A stretch of 64,000 bases of DNA. Source: Vibrio gallaecicus. GTDB lineage: Bacteria; Pseudomonadota; Gammaproteobacteria; Enterobacterales; Vibrionaceae. The notes under the pieces are model-generated. The model saw only the letters and a list, made by a program, of their open reading frames with translations, did no database searches and had not been told where the DNA came from. Below, one piece after another: positions 16,620 to 26,556 of this stretch; position 1 is the first letter of the stretch, and each line of letters starts with the position of its first letter. The stretch covers positions 1,550,001-1,614,000 of the forward strand of contig NZ_AP025491.1 in the NCBI RefSeq assembly GCF_024347495.1, in the 5' to 3' direction. The translations under genes and the position numbers were made by a program.

Positions 16620-17427
16620 CCAAACCAGTAATAACGCATTACAGAATACGGCATCAGTTGAAACGACGTTTAACCAAAAACAAGGCACCCACCCAGCGGT
16701 ACGTTTGCTGATAAGTGGCACCGTGGTGTTAGGTTTATGGCAGCTCGTTGTAACGGCATTTGCCATGCCGAGCTTCATATTACCAGCCCCGCTAGAAGTC
16801 ATGATAAAGCTCATAGAGCGCCATGACGTGTTACTCAAGCACACATGGGTGACCGCTCAAGAAATCATATTCGGCTTACTGCTTGGGCTTTCTATGGGGC
16901 TATTTTTCGCGTTGCAGATGTTGATGTTTGAGCCGCTCAAACGCTGGTTATTGCCCATCTTAATTGCTAGCCAAGCCATTCCTGTTTTTGCTATCGCACC
17001 AGTTTTGATGCTTTGGCTAGGCTATGGCATGGCTTCTAAAGTCGTGATGGCAGCCATCATAATCTTCTTCCCTGTCACCACTTGTTGTTATGACGGACTA
17101 AGAAATACGCCAAATGGCTACCTAGACCTTGCTAAAACCATGGGCGCATCTAAATGGCAACTACTCCGCCATATCCAATTGCCAGCAGCATTGCCAACAT
17201 TAGCCTCTGGGATACGTGTCGCCGTTGTCATTGCCCCAATAGGCGCAGTCGTAGGCGAGTGGGTCGGCTCTAGTGCTGGGCTCGGATATTTAATGCTACA
17301 AGCGAATGCGCGAATGATCATTGATGAAATGTTTGCCGCACTATTCATTCTGGCGGTGCTATCCATCTCGCTTTATTTCATCACCGACAAAATACTAAAA
17401 AAAGCAATACCTTGGGAAAACCAATAA
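16612..17427 (+). CDS. thiX: Thiamine-precursor ABC transporter permease (ThiX)
   Basis: This is a 271-residue inner-membrane permease of the SsuC/TauC-like family. Several hydrophobic segments are present, and the EAA-type loop contacting the ATPase reads LDLAKTMGASKWQLLRHIQLP. The start at 16612 is chosen because GGAG lies seven bases upstream and the ATG overlaps the thiZ stop by eight bases; a longer reading frame begins inside thiZ but is unlikely. It belongs to the thiamine riboswitch operon and works with ThiY and ThiZ. Confidence 0.9.
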   Translation: MSNQTSNNALQNTASVETTFNQKQGTHPAVRLLISGTVVLGLWQLVVTAFAMPSFILPAPLEVMIKLIERHDVLLKHTWVTAQEIIFGLLLGLSMGLFFALQMLMFEPLKRWLLPILIASQAIPVFAIAPVLMLWLGYGMASKVVMAAIIIFFPVTTCCYDGLRNTPNGYLDLAKTMGASKWQLLRHIQLPAALPTLASGIRVAVVIAPIGAVVGEWVGSSAGLGYLMLQANARMIIDEMFAALFILAVLSISLYFITDKILKKAIPWENQ

Positions 17428-17511
17428 TAAACCCAAGCTGCGAGCAATCTTAAAAGTAAAAACTCAGAACATGTCTCACAGACAACCATAATGCAAAAGG
17501 AAATGACAAAA

Positions 17512-18522
17512 GTGAAAAGTACTAATCTATTAAAGACTAAGCCATTAAAGACCAATTTACTAAAAACTAAGCTATTAAAAACCAAGCTAATGAGTGCTAT
17601 CGCCCTGCTTACTTCTCTTACTTCAGGTCACGCGTTAGCAGCTGAAAAGCCAATGACACTTATGCTTGATTGGTTCGTGAACCCCAACCATGGTCCAATC
17701 GTTATTGCGCATGAACGTGGTTACTTTAAAGATCAAGGCATCGAAGTTGAGATACAAGAGCCTGCGGATCCAAGTACCCCAGCCAAACTGGTTGCAGCAG
17801 GTCGCGTTGATCTTGCGGTTACTTACCAACCAAGCTTAACCATGGATGTGGCAGCAGGCTTACCACTGGTTCGCGCTTCTACACTTATCGCAACACCACT
17901 CAATACTTTAATGGTGCTAGATAACGGCAAGAATGATTCATTAGCCGACTTAAAAGGTAAAAAAATTGGTATCGCGATAGCAGGCAATGAAGAAGCGACG
18001 ATCGGCACTATGCTTGCTCAAGAAAATGTCGCATTTGAAGATGTTGAAACGATCAATATTGGCTGGGCGCTGTCTTCATCTCTTGCTTCTGGAAAAGTAG
18101 ATGCTATTTGGGGCGGGTTACGTAACTTCGAAACCAACCAATTAGCACTAGAAGGGTTTAAAGCTAAAGCCTTCTTCCCTGAAGAGCACGGCGTGCCTGC
18201 GTATGATGAATTGGTTTTTGTCGCCAATGCAGATAAACATGATGCGAAAGCAATTCAAGCATTCAATAAAGCACTAGAACAAGCGACGACTTACATCGTC
18301 AACCACCCTCAAGAATCGTGGAAAGAGTTTGTGGCTTACTCGCCAGACACACTGAACAACGAACTCAACAAACGTGCATGGAACGACACACTTACTCGCT
18401 TCGCTTTGCGCCCGTCGGCTGTCGATCATAAACGTTACGATGACTACGCACAGTTTATGTATGACAAAGGCATCATCAAATCTCTACCTAAAGCGTCAAG
18501 CTACGTACCAACGTTTAACTAA
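17512..18522 (+). CDS. thiY: Periplasmic pyrimidine-precursor binding protein (ThiY)
   Basis: This is an approximately 336-residue solute-binding protein of the ThiY/NMT1 family. Mature-domain hallmarks are LDWFVNPNHGPIVIAHERGY, VDLAVTYQPSLTMD, and GKKIGIAIAGNEEA; family members bind formylaminopyrimidine or related HMP precursors. A signal peptide ends in SGHALA. The GTG at 17512 is preferred because AAGGAA lies about nine bases upstream; ATGs at 17491 and 17503 are in frame but poorly spaced. The signal peptide n-region is unusually long because it contains four 15-bp repeats (17527-17586). Confidence 0.9.
   Translation: MKSTNLLKTKPLKTNLLKTKLLKTKLMSAIALLTSLTSGHALAAEKPMTLMLDWFVNPNHGPIVIAHERGYFKDQGIEVEIQEPADPSTPAKLVAAGRVDLAVTYQPSLTMDVAAGLPLVRASTLIATPLNTLMVLDNGKNDSLADLKGKKIGIAIAGNEEATIGTMLAQENVAFEDVETINIGWALSSSLASGKVDAIWGGLRNFETNQLALEGFKAKAFFPEEHGVPAYDELVFVANADKHDAKAIQAFNKALEQATTYIVNHPQESWKEFVAYSPDTLNNELNKRAWNDTLTRFALRPSAVDHKRYDDYAQFMYDKGIIKSLPKASSYVPTFN
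17527..17586 (+). repeat. Four in-frame 15-bp repeats in the thiY signal peptide
   Basis: Units at 17527, 17542, 17557 and 17572, each 15 bp, encode LLKTK, PLKTN, LLKTK and LLKTK. They lengthen the positively charged n-region of the signal peptide without shifting the frame. Confidence 0.8.
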
Positions 18523-18615
18523 GCTGATCTCAATAATTTAAGCCGAACTCATAAAATCATTCTGGATAAGTACCGAGAACTGGCTCTCGGTGCTTACTTC
18601 GATTAGGAAAGCACC

Positions 18616-19350
18616 ATGAAATACCAAGATTTAATTCAAGCTTGCGAACAAGATTGGCAAGACTATACCGAGCATTCATTCGTTACTCAGTTAGCGAAAG
18701 GTACCTTAGAACAACCTTGTTTTTTACATTATCTCAAGCAAGATTTTTTGTTCCTGAAGCAGTATGCGCGTGCTTATGCCTTAGCTATTTATAAGGCAAA
18801 AACATTGGCTGATATGCGCCGAGCTTTACCTAGCGTCCATGCTTTGTTGGATTCTGAAATTGCCCATCATGTGACTTACTGCGAGCAATGGGGTTTAACC
18901 GAAAGTGATCTTGAAAATGAGCCTGAGGATTTCGGTACCGTTGCTTATACCCGCTATGTATTAGACGCGGGAATGACGGGAGACTTGGTTGATCTTTACG
19001 CGGCTTTAGCACCTTGCTCAATCGGCTATGCGGTCATTGGAAAAGCGTTAATAGAAAGTGACACTACGGTGCTGGAAGGTAACCCATACGCAAGCTGGAT
19101 AAACCTTTATGGCGGTGAAGAGTTCCAATCAGGAGTAGCAACTGGCGCGGAATACTTCAACCAGCTACTGGCGGATATTGATATTAATAGCGAACGTGGC
19201 CAAAACATCGTTCATATTTTTAAAACCGCAACTCGCATGGAAGTGGCTTTTTGGCAGCAAGGGCTCAATATACTGAGTTCGATTAACAGCCAGTCTCACC
19301 CTATCCAATCTCAGGCTCAATCCGAGCACCCTCAGCCAAGCCATTCATGA
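18616..19350 (+). CDS. tenA: Aminopyrimidine aminohydrolase / thiaminase II
   Basis: This is a 244-residue TenA. Seen motifs are [23 protein letters not shown] near residue 31, [25 protein letters not shown] with the catalytic cysteine of the family, and YGGEEF. TenA hydrolyses amino-HMP, a degraded thiamine product, to HMP, which fits its place between a pyrimidine importer (ThiXYZ) and kinases. The last 15-20 residues are Gln/Ser-rich and look like a non-conserved tail. Its stop overlaps the thiM start as ATGA. Confidence 0.93.
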   Translation: MKYQDLIQACEQDWQDYTEHSFVTQLAKGTLEQPCFLHYLKQDFLFLKQYARAYALAIYKAKTLADMRRALPSVHALLDSEIAHHVTYCEQWGLTESDLENEPEDFGTVAYTRYVLDAGMTGDLVDLYAALAPCSIGYAVIGKALIESDTTVLEGNPYASWINLYGGEEFQSGVATGAEYFNQLLADIDINSERGQNIVHIFKTATRMEVAFWQQGLNILSSINSQSHPIQSQAQSEHPQPSHS

Positions 19351-20153
19351 ATAAGGAACTAGCCGTGTTAATCGAAAAAATTACTCAAGCACTTAGTGCC
19401 GTTCGAGAGCAAAAGCCACTGGTCGTTAATATTACGAACTACGTAGTAATGAACAATACTGCGAATGCCTTATTGGCAATTGGTGCGTCTCCTATCATGG
19501 CGCATTCCACTCAAGAAATGGCAGAGATGATGTCATTTTCAGGCGCACTGGTGATCAACATTGGTACGCTAGACAGTGTATGGATCCCTCGCATGAGCTA
19601 CGCTGTTGAGCAAGCGAATCTACACAATAAACCTGTCATTCTCGACCCAGTTGGCTGCGGTGCAAGCGCACTTCGCACTGAAACCGCACGTACTATCGCT
19701 CGACTAGCGAATAAACTCATTATTCGGGGTAATGCCTCTGAGATTATTGCTCTTGCCGGCGAGCAAGCACAAAGCAAAGGGGTCGATGCCCTAGATAGCA
19801 GCGATGCAGCGTTAGGAGCTGCGCAATGCTTGGTTTCAGAATACGGTGCTAACGTGGTTATTTCTGGCGAGACGGATTATGTCGTCACCCAAGACCAAAT
19901 CGTAAAACTAAACAATGGGCACCAAATGATGCCCTACGTGACAGGTATGGGCTGTACTTTAACAGCACTAACTGGCGCATTCGCCGCGGTGGGTGATGAT
20001 ACTGGGCTAGCGGCGGCTGCAATTCTTGGAGTCGTGGGAGAAATCGCAGCAGAGCAATCTCGCGGTCCAGGCAGCCTACAAATGAATTTACTTGATGAGC
20101 TTTATCAACTTGATGAAGCAACATTGCTACAGCGTCTTAAAATACAAAATTAA
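19347..20153 (+). CDS. thiM: Hydroxyethylthiazole kinase
   Basis: This is a 268-residue ThiM that phosphorylates the thiazole moiety salvaged from thiamine. Typical segments are [20 protein letters not shown] near residue 26, [33 protein letters not shown], and the C-terminal [15 protein letters not shown] with the catalytic cysteine. The ATG overlaps the tenA stop by four bases. With ThiD and ThiE it completes a salvage route that supplies both halves of thiamine phosphate. Confidence 0.95.
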   Translation: MNKELAVLIEKITQALSAVREQKPLVVNITNYVVMNNTANALLAIGASPIMAHSTQEMAEMMSFSGALVINIGTLDSVWIPRMSYAVEQANLHNKPVILDPVGCGASALRTETARTIARLANKLIIRGNASEIIALAGEQAQSKGVDALDSSDAALGAAQCLVSEYGANVVISGETDYVVTQDQIVKLNNGHQMMPYVTGMGCTLTALTGAFAAVGDDTGLAAAAILGVVGEIAAEQSRGPGSLQMNLLDELYQLDEATLLQRLKIQN

Positions 20154-20250
20154 TCATCAATAAATAGCACTTAATCATATAGCCCTGCTCCTTAAATTAG
20201 AAAGAGGAAAGGGCTAATGCATCTCTCAGAACTTTGACTTGAAGGTCCCT

Positions 20251-20874
20251 ATGAACCCTTACACACTTTATCTGGTTACTGATGACCAACAAGATCTCGA
20301 TACCTTAAGGTTTGTTGTTGAACAAGCAGTGCAAGGCGGTGTCACTATGGTACAAATTCGTGAAAAGCATGGCGATGTGCGCGCCTTTATTGAACGAGCT
20401 CAAGCGGTTAAAGCAATTTTAGCGAACACTGATGTACCGTTAATCATTAATGATCGCGTTGATGTAGCACTCGCCGTTGATGCCGATGGTGTTCATTTAG
20501 GGCAATCGGATATGCCCGCCACTGTCGCTCGACAATTAATAGGACCAAATAAGATACTTGGGCTGTCTATTGAAAATGAGCAGCAGTTAGAAGAGTCCAA
20601 TTCTTTGCCAATCGACTACATTGGGTTAAGTGCGATTTTCTCTACACCGACCAAGACCAACACCAAGAAACATTGGGGGATTGAAGGGTTAGAAATGGCG
20701 CTAAAAGCGACGCAATTACCGATTGTCGGTATTGGGGGGATTAATGAATCCAACATCCCACAACTCTCACAAACAGGCGTCCATGGTTTGGCTTTAGTTT
20801 CAGCCATCTGCCACGCTGAAGATCCGAAATCTGCTTCTGAACATTTACTGTCTTTGATAGAAAAATCGAAATAA
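20251..20874 (+). CDS. thiE: Thiamine-phosphate synthase
   Basis: This is an approximately 207-residue TIM-barrel ThiE, which joins HMP-pyrophosphate and thiazole phosphate. Motifs include MVQIREKHGD, INDRVDVALAVDADGVHLGQ, and the C-terminal VGIGGI phosphate-binding loop. The ATG at 20251 has AAGG five bases upstream. It is about 98 bp after thiM and is the last gene of the operon. Confidence 0.95.
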   Translation: MNPYTLYLVTDDQQDLDTLRFVVEQAVQGGVTMVQIREKHGDVRAFIERAQAVKAILANTDVPLIINDRVDVALAVDADGVHLGQSDMPATVARQLIGPNKILGLSIENEQQLEESNSLPIDYIGLSAIFSTPTKTNTKKHWGIEGLEMALKATQLPIVGIGGINESNIPQLSQTGVHGLALVSAICHAEDPKSASEHLLSLIEKSK

Positions 20875-20893
20875 GTAGGAAGTGAAAAACATA

Positions 20894-20923
20894 AAATAAA
20901 AAAAGAGAGTAAGGAACACTCTC
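20894..20923 (-). terminator. Terminator downstream of the DUF3726-like gene (minus strand)
   Basis: On the minus strand GAGAGT and ACTCTC form a stem with a seven-base loop, followed by a run of T residues (plus-strand A-run 20894-20904). It lies between the convergent thiE and DUF3726-like genes. Next to it a plus-strand pair, TGAGAGC and GCTCTCA, within about 20935-20967 has no T-run. Confidence 0.65.
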
Positions 20924-20998
20924 AAATCACAAAGTGAGAGCCTAGCTAAGGGGAAACTAAGCTCTCATAAGCGTTCTGGCTATAATTCAGTGCTCAGG

Positions 20999-21742
20999 CT
21001 AGGATTCAGCGGTGAACAGCTCACCAGCGCCTTGTGCAGAACGTTGGCTCGACTCGACTAAGATAGCCGTCGCGGTTTCTTTCAATGTACTCCATTGAGA
21101 GTCATCAATATAAATCCCTTCATTCCACGCTTTTTTCTGTTTTTCAGCCAGCTTATGAGACTCAATATGAGTCGTGTAGCCTTGTGATAAATGCACCACA
21201 TCAAAATCATGGACCGATAATTCAATCGTCATATTATGTAGGCTCTCTTCTGATTCCATAACCAAATCAGATAGAAACAGTTCAGGTGCAACACAACCAC
21301 GGTTCAATACATACAAGGTGCGTTTTGGGCTAGTCCCGTTATCCCACTTCGCTGTGCATGCGATCCCTTTTGCTGCTAACTTAACTAGTTCACTGTATGC
21401 CAACCAACGGTTGTGACAGTTATTTAGTTCAATCTTTAATGCTTTAACACCAATCATTTTTTCGATGGCATAGTCCATTATTACAGGCAAATGGCACGCT
21501 AAGCTGCATTTGTGTAGATCGACTTCAATGGTATTGTCAGAAGTGACAGAAATATCGACAGGGCAATCATCTTCCAACCCCATAAAGTCACTCGCATTAT
21601 TGAAATGGCGAACACCGTCTAACCCTACCATTTGTAGATCAGCCACCATACCGGCGATAACATCGGCTTCACCGCATGAGCGGCGCATACCTAAAAAGGC
21701 TTTGTTTACCGCAGCCACCAATTCATTGTGAGAAACGATCAT
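20999..21742 (-). CDS. DUF3726-like protein
   Basis: This 247-residue protein begins MIVSHNELVAAVNKAFLGMR, then CGEADVIAGMVADLQMVGLDG, which resembles the opening of DUF3726 proteins. No catalytic motif, signal peptide or membrane segment is visible. Its start overlaps the end of the upstream 592-residue gene by four bases, so the two are translationally coupled and probably act together. It is the last gene of the RidA-to-DUF3726 operon. The DUF assignment is from memory of the N-terminal pattern and is tentative. Confidence 0.6.
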   Translation of the reverse strand: MIVSHNELVAAVNKAFLGMRRSCGEADVIAGMVADLQMVGLDGVRHFNNASDFMGLEDDCPVDISVTSDNTIEVDLHKCSLACHLPVIMDYAIEKMIGVKALKIELNNCHNRWLAYSELVKLAAKGIACTAKWDNGTSPKRTLYVLNRGCVAPELFLSDLVMESEESLHNMTIELSVHDFDVVHLSQGYTTHIESHKLAEKQKKAWNEGIYIDDSQWSTLKETATAILVESSQRSAQGAGELFTAES

Positions 21743-23514
21743 AACTCAGCTCCCGGTACGATACCTTGGTGTTGTTGATGCTGTTGTTGACCTAATTCCA
21801 ACTTGCTCGGAAGCAATGGGAATAACCACTCACCTTCGCTGATTTCATCCAGTAATGGTGCCCCTTGGAAGAAGGTCACGCGAACCCAGCGGTCCGATCT
21901 TGGATCAAACTTCGTGGCACCAAATACCGCTAATTTGCAACGTAGCAAATGCATAGGTAGAGATGACTGATGCAACACATTCATCTGAATATCACCCATC
22001 GCTTTATGACCCAATGTCCAAACTCGGCGAGCAATCGCACGATATTTAGGTCTCTGTATTAGAAACTCAGCAAGTGATAGCTCAGGCGCATGTTCCTGTA
22101 AAGCATGGTACAAACGATAAGCTTGGCGACCAATATCTAATGGTAGCTCGCGCTCTTCACCTGGCTCTTCGCCGCGTACTCCTAATCTTGGTTCTTCTTT
22201 ATCTTGTGAGCGATACCAAAACCAGTAGTTATTATCAGGCTTAGTGAAATCAGTATTGATTGCCCAACCGTAATTCTCTTCTAAGATCACAAGTAGATCT
22301 TGGATTTTCTTGCCGCTTGGTAGAAACAAGGTTTCATCACAGTTCATATTATCTTGATGGGCGTCCACTAATTCTGGGTACAATTCCATCAAGCACGAGA
22401 GCAGGATTTCTTGGGCTTCCAAACTCATATGCTGTGTTTTATTAACAAGATCATTCCAAGTTGAGCTTTGGCTTTGGTTCGGATTAGAACTAAGGCTAGA
22501 TTCAATATTGGTAGACATGAAAGAATCGAATTTGCTATTCAACTGTTTTAAATCGTGCACCGCTATCGCGTTCAGCTCTTTTTGGTGTTCATTGATAGTG
22601 ATGACTTGCTCTAAATGGCTGATACCTTTTTGAATCAATGACTGCAAAGAATCATACAGTGCAGGTTCGCTTTCACAGGCAAGCACAGCAGCTAAAGCGG
22701 TTTCACGCGTCGTCATCCATTGATCAACAACACTTGGGTGATTAATCAGATAAGGCGCCATGCCAAGGCCCGTCGCATTACCAACACCAAGATATCGCTG
22801 TAAGCCTCGATGAAGTGGAATGGCAGCCGCACCACCTTGTTGCTCAGCCAAGTAGTGAACCCAGTCTAAACTAAATTCACGAAGCATATACACCGCGCAC
22901 ATTTGAGCACTAAATGACTGATTGAAATCTGGGTTATTTTCTAAAATCTTAAAGTCAGCAATACCGAACTTGCCATTACCATATACAGCGGTTGTGCGGA
23001 GAATATACCCAACTTCAGCAAGTTCATCAGTAGTGGGTTGAACACCTTTCGCTAAATGGCTAACAATATGCTCAAACACACGAACACTCTTGTTTGCACG
23101 CGCCAGCACCAAAACATTGTTTGGATTACGCCCCGCTTCTTGAAGCGGTACATTCGCTCGCAGTTGTTCCAGCAAGCTCACATCAACATCACCATAGACT
23201 AAGGCAAAAGTTACGTCCCACTTTTCAGCAATTACACGATCATTGCGTTCATCGTCGGCAATCTCATCACAAAATACGACTAAATGATAAACATGGTTAG
23301 GGGTCGCTAATTTGTAGATAACGTGGCCAAAACCGCGTGGGCATAGCTTCCATTCATGCTTTGTGACTTTCCATTGCTGTTGCGCCATTTTTCGAATCAG
23401 AGTTCTCACGAAACTGATTCGGTTTTGGTGCATTGCACCGAGCCTTTCAGGTGCCATGACGATGTCTGCATTGCGCAGTTGTGCTTCAGTGTAAGTAGAA
23501 CGATGTGCATCCAT
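21739..23514 (-). CDS. Large conserved protein of unknown function in betaine-transporter operon
   Basis: This soluble protein of about 591 residues belongs to no family I recognise with confidence. It has an N-terminal segment with HQNRISFVRTLIRKMAQQQW, a central region with GNATGLGMAPYLINHPSVVD, and a C-terminal PLHLLRC-like part (PMHLLRCKLAVFGATKFDPR). The tail is Gln/His-rich. The start at 23514 is preferred because GGTGAG lies four to five bases upstream of that ATG; an in-frame ATG at 23565 has no such site. It is translationally coupled to the DUF3726-like gene and follows the BCCT transporter gene. A role in handling the transported compound is inferred from position only. Confidence 0.7.
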   Translation of the reverse strand: MDAHRSTYTEAQLRNADIVMAPERLGAMHQNRISFVRTLIRKMAQQQWKVTKHEWKLCPRGFGHVIYKLATPNHVYHLVVFCDEIADDERNDRVIAEKWDVTFALVYGDVDVSLLEQLRANVPLQEAGRNPNNVLVLARANKSVRVFEHIVSHLAKGVQPTTDELAEVGYILRTTAVYGNGKFGIADFKILENNPDFNQSFSAQMCAVYMLREFSLDWVHYLAEQQGGAAAIPLHRGLQRYLGVGNATGLGMAPYLINHPSVVDQWMTTRETALAAVLACESEPALYDSLQSLIQKGISHLEQVITINEHQKELNAIAVHDLKQLNSKFDSFMSTNIESSLSSNPNQSQSSTWNDLVNKTQHMSLEAQEILLSCLMELYPELVDAHQDNMNCDETLFLPSGKKIQDLLVILEENYGWAINTDFTKPDNNYWFWYRSQDKEEPRLGVRGEEPGEERELPLDIGRQAYRLYHALQEHAPELSLAEFLIQRPKYRAIARRVWTLGHKAMGDIQMNVLHQSSLPMHLLRCKLAVFGATKFDPRSDRWVRVTFFQGAPLLDEISEGEWLFPLLPSKLELGQQQHQQHQGIVPGAEL

Positions 23515-23654
23515 TTTGCTCACCACCTTTATAGTTATAGAGTATTGCTCGTTATTGGATTTCATTGGAGGCGGACGATCCCGCCTCCTGCATTGGCTGC
23601 TTATTTGCAGCTCTGATCTATCGGCTTATTGCGAATTTTTATATAGCTTTTCGT

Positions 23655-25265
23655 TTATAGCCCTTGCTCTTTTGCCATCTTCATTGCTATTTGTGGTGCA
23701 TTCCAAAGAGAAGGGAGCAAGATTAATGAAACCGGTACTGCGGTTATCACAATGAATGATTGCAGGGCAGAAATACCGCCAGATCCAAGGGAGATAAGGA
23801 TTAATGCCGTTACCCCCATCATCACACCCCAGAACACTCGAATAACAGCATTTGGCTCAGTTTCACCACTGATTACTACACTGATGGTGTAGGTCATCGA
23901 GTCACCGGTTGTCACAATGAAGATTGTGGTCAAAATCAAGAACAAGATTGAAATCAGCATTGGCATAGGGAGTTGCTGTGTCACTGCCAGTAATGCTCCA
24001 GGTAAGTTAAACCCTTCGAATGCTTTACTTACTGTGCCTGGTTCTGCAATTTCAAACGCGAGACCCGTACCGCCAACAATCGTAAACCAAAAACAGGTAA
24101 CTAATGGAGCAATAATGCTGATGGTGCTGACCAATTGGCGAATGCTACGCCCACGAGAAATACGAGCGATAAAGATAGCCATCATCGGGCCGTAACCTAG
24201 GAACCAGCCCCAGAAGAACACCGTCCACCAGCTTAACCAGCCTTCATCACCACGGTAAGTTGCCATTGGAATGAAGTTATCAATCATGCTGCCTACACCT
24301 TGAATGTAACCATTGAAGATGAAGTTAGTTGGACCAAAAATCAGGATGTAAATCATCAATGCCATCGCAAGGATAACGTTATAACGACTCAACATTTGCA
24401 TGCCGCGATTCAAACCACTCAAAGCTGACAACGTATAAAGTGCAATCGCAAACAGAATGATGATGAGCTGAGTTGTGAAGCCGTCTGGAATATCAAACAA
24501 AGCGTTCAACGCATAGCTGACTTGTAAGCCAAGAAAACCAATAGGACCAATCGTGCCGGCCGCTACCGCGACAATACAACATGCATCAATTAAAGCGCCG
24601 GTATGACCTTTCAATGCTCGCTCGCCAAGTACTGGGTAAAGCAAGATTCGAGGTTTAAGAGGTAAACCTTTATCGTAATGTAAATGCATGACCACAATAG
24701 ACGTTAAGCTGCCTACAATTGCCCACGCTAAAAAGCCCCAGTGCATAAAAGATTGAGATAAAGCGTTAACTGCACCTTGCTGGGTATTTTCTTGCGCGCC
24801 ATACAATGGAGGAGGACTAACATAATGCGCGATAGGCTCAGCCGCCGCCCAGAACACACCGCCACCAGCTAGAAGAGTACAGAAGATAATCGCCATCCAA
24901 CGGAACCCATCCATTTCAGGCTTTGCGATTCCCCCTAGAATCACCTTACCGGTTCGCCCTGCTGCCAAGCCAATACCAATCAGAAATGTCAACAGAAGAA
25001 GTATTTGCCAATAAGGGCCAAACACTTTGACTGACCATCCAAACCCCGAGTTCACTAGGCTTGATAACAGCTCCCCATCAAATAAAGCGAGGGCAACAAA
25101 CAGAGCGATGAACCCGCCGCTGTACCATAAGGCAGGGTTACTTAACCCCAGTTTATCGGATGTTGATTCAGGCTGGCTCGCCTTATCTGAGGCAGAACGG
25201 TTTGCCGCAGATAGATTTGCATTTGCTACATTTGAAGCTTTCACGCTATTGGTTAAATCAGACAT
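23655..25265 (-). CDS. BCCT-family betaine/carnitine/choline-type transporter
   Basis: This is a secondary transporter of about 536 residues with twelve hydrophobic segments. The BCCT hallmark FWAAAEPIAHYVSPPPLYGA lies near residue 138, followed by SFMHWGFLAWA and WWTVFFWGWFLGYGPMM, the aromatic motif of the family's substrate site. The start at 25265 has GGAG seven bases upstream. The cytoplasmic N-terminus (about 45 residues) is Ser/Asn/Ala-rich. Its substrate should be a quaternary ammonium or similar zwitterion; whether it serves osmoprotection or catabolism is not decided, but the adjacent enzymes favour catabolism. Confidence 0.92.
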   Translation of the reverse strand: MSDLTNSVKASNVANANLSAANRSASDKASQPESTSDKLGLSNPALWYSGGFIALFVALALFDGELLSSLVNSGFGWSVKVFGPYWQILLLLTFLIGIGLAAGRTGKVILGGIAKPEMDGFRWMAIIFCTLLAGGGVFWAAAEPIAHYVSPPPLYGAQENTQQGAVNALSQSFMHWGFLAWAIVGSLTSIVVMHLHYDKGLPLKPRILLYPVLGERALKGHTGALIDACCIVAVAAGTIGPIGFLGLQVSYALNALFDIPDGFTTQLIIILFAIALYTLSALSGLNRGMQMLSRYNVILAMALMIYILIFGPTNFIFNGYIQGVGSMIDNFIPMATYRGDEGWLSWWTVFFWGWFLGYGPMMAIFIARISRGRSIRQLVSTISIIAPLVTCFWFTIVGGTGLAFEIAEPGTVSKAFEGFNLPGALLAVTQQLPMPMLISILFLILTTIFIVTTGDSMTYTISVVISGETEPNAVIRVFWGVMMGVTALILISLGSGGISALQSFIVITAVPVSLILLPSLWNAPQIAMKMAKEQGL

Positions 25266-25497
25266 ACTCTGACTCCAGAGGTTTCTTTGCAGCGCCATTA
25301 ACAATGGCTACAAAAGGTTGTGTTTAACACCTGCCCTATTATTTTTTTGTTGAGCAGGAGGTCCATGTTCGGGTGACTTTTTAAACAAGCATTCGCCTTA
25401 ATTTCACTAAAGGCCCGCCATTTCACTAGAGGTCTATGACACTAAAACGGCTCGTTAAATCGTTTTTGCATTTAGTTAAACTAGCTTGAGCCTTTGG

Positions 25498-26484
25498 TTA
25501 AATAGGTTTGAGCCCTTGTTTAAGAAAGTTAAACCAGTTTTCACCCAGTATTTGTCCCGCCTCAGATTCACTGAATCCGTGACGTATTAATCCGTTGTAA
25601 ATATTCTCCATACCCGCACTTCCACAAAACCAAGGTAAAGCATCAGGCCAACCAGAGTTATTTGCCGATCCTTCACCGTAGTCCATCGCTTTTGACCAGC
25701 GACCATTACGCATCCACTCAAGTACGGCCTGAGGTTGGTTTAGGCATAAATCACTACCAATCCCTAAATGTTCAACACCGACAAGGTCTGCGGTAGTCGC
25801 CACCATTTGGCAAAAGTCTTCAAGGGTACATTGGCTACCATTAGGTAAATGGAATGGGTATAAGCTGAAACCGATTAAGCCATCACGAGCCGTTAAGGCT
25901 TTGATCACATCATTCGATTTATTACGAAGAGCATCATGAGCAAAAGTGGGATTGGCGTGGCTAATGCAAATTGGGCGAGAAGACATATCAATGGCTTCTA
26001 GAGTTGAACGCTCAGCACTATGAGACATATCGATGATCATGCCTACACGGTTCATCTCTTCGATGGCTTGCTTACCAAAGCGCGTAATACCCGTATCATT
26101 TTGCTCATAACAACCAGTCGCTAATAAGCTTTGGTTGTTATAAGTCAATTGCATGATCAACAGCCCTTGCTTACGCATCACTTCGATCAAACCAATTTCA
26201 TCATCAATCGGTGAACAGTTTTGCGCGCCAAGGAAGATCCCTACTTTCCCCTTCGCTTTGGCTATTTCGACATCAGCCATAGAGTGGATCGGCATAATCA
26301 GGTCAGCATTTTGCTCAAACCTTAGGTTCCATTCAGCAAAGCGAGTCAGCGTTTCACGAGCCGTTTCGTGATACACCATCGTGGCATGTACCGCAGTAAT
26401 CCCACTGGCTTTTAGAGTTTGAAAATATTCTCTATCCCAATTGCAATACTGCAATCCATCTATAACAATCCGTTGCTGGTACAT
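25498..26484 (-). CDS. M19 (renal dipeptidase-like) amidohydrolase
   Basis: This is a protein of about 328 residues of the membrane-dipeptidase family M19, built as a metal-dependent TIM barrel. Visible elements are LIMPIHSMADVEIAKAKGKV, DMSHSAERSTLEAID with metal-ligand His, CISHANPTFAHDALRN and LGIGSDL near the active site. The usual N-terminal HxD metal pair (in other members HNDLP) is not evident here (VIDGLQYCNWD). No signal peptide is seen, so it is cytoplasmic. The start at 26484 has AAGGAG five bases upstream. M19 homologues occur in dimethylglycine and related catabolic clusters in other bacteria, so the true substrate may not be a dipeptide. Confidence 0.85.
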   Translation of the reverse strand: MYQQRIVIDGLQYCNWDREYFQTLKASGITAVHATMVYHETARETLTRFAEWNLRFEQNADLIMPIHSMADVEIAKAKGKVGIFLGAQNCSPIDDEIGLIEVMRKQGLLIMQLTYNNQSLLATGCYEQNDTGITRFGKQAIEEMNRVGMIIDMSHSAERSTLEAIDMSSRPICISHANPTFAHDALRNKSNDVIKALTARDGLIGFSLYPFHLPNGSQCTLEDFCQMVATTADLVGVEHLGIGSDLCLNQPQAVLEWMRNGRWSKAMDYGEGSANNSGWPDALPWFCGSAGMENIYNGLIRHGFSESEAGQILGENWFNFLKQGLKPI

Positions 26485-26556
26485 AACCACTCCTTAATAA
26501 ACCGTCTTAATATGTTGTGGGGGTAGTGCGTATTAATGACGCACCACCGACCTCAA

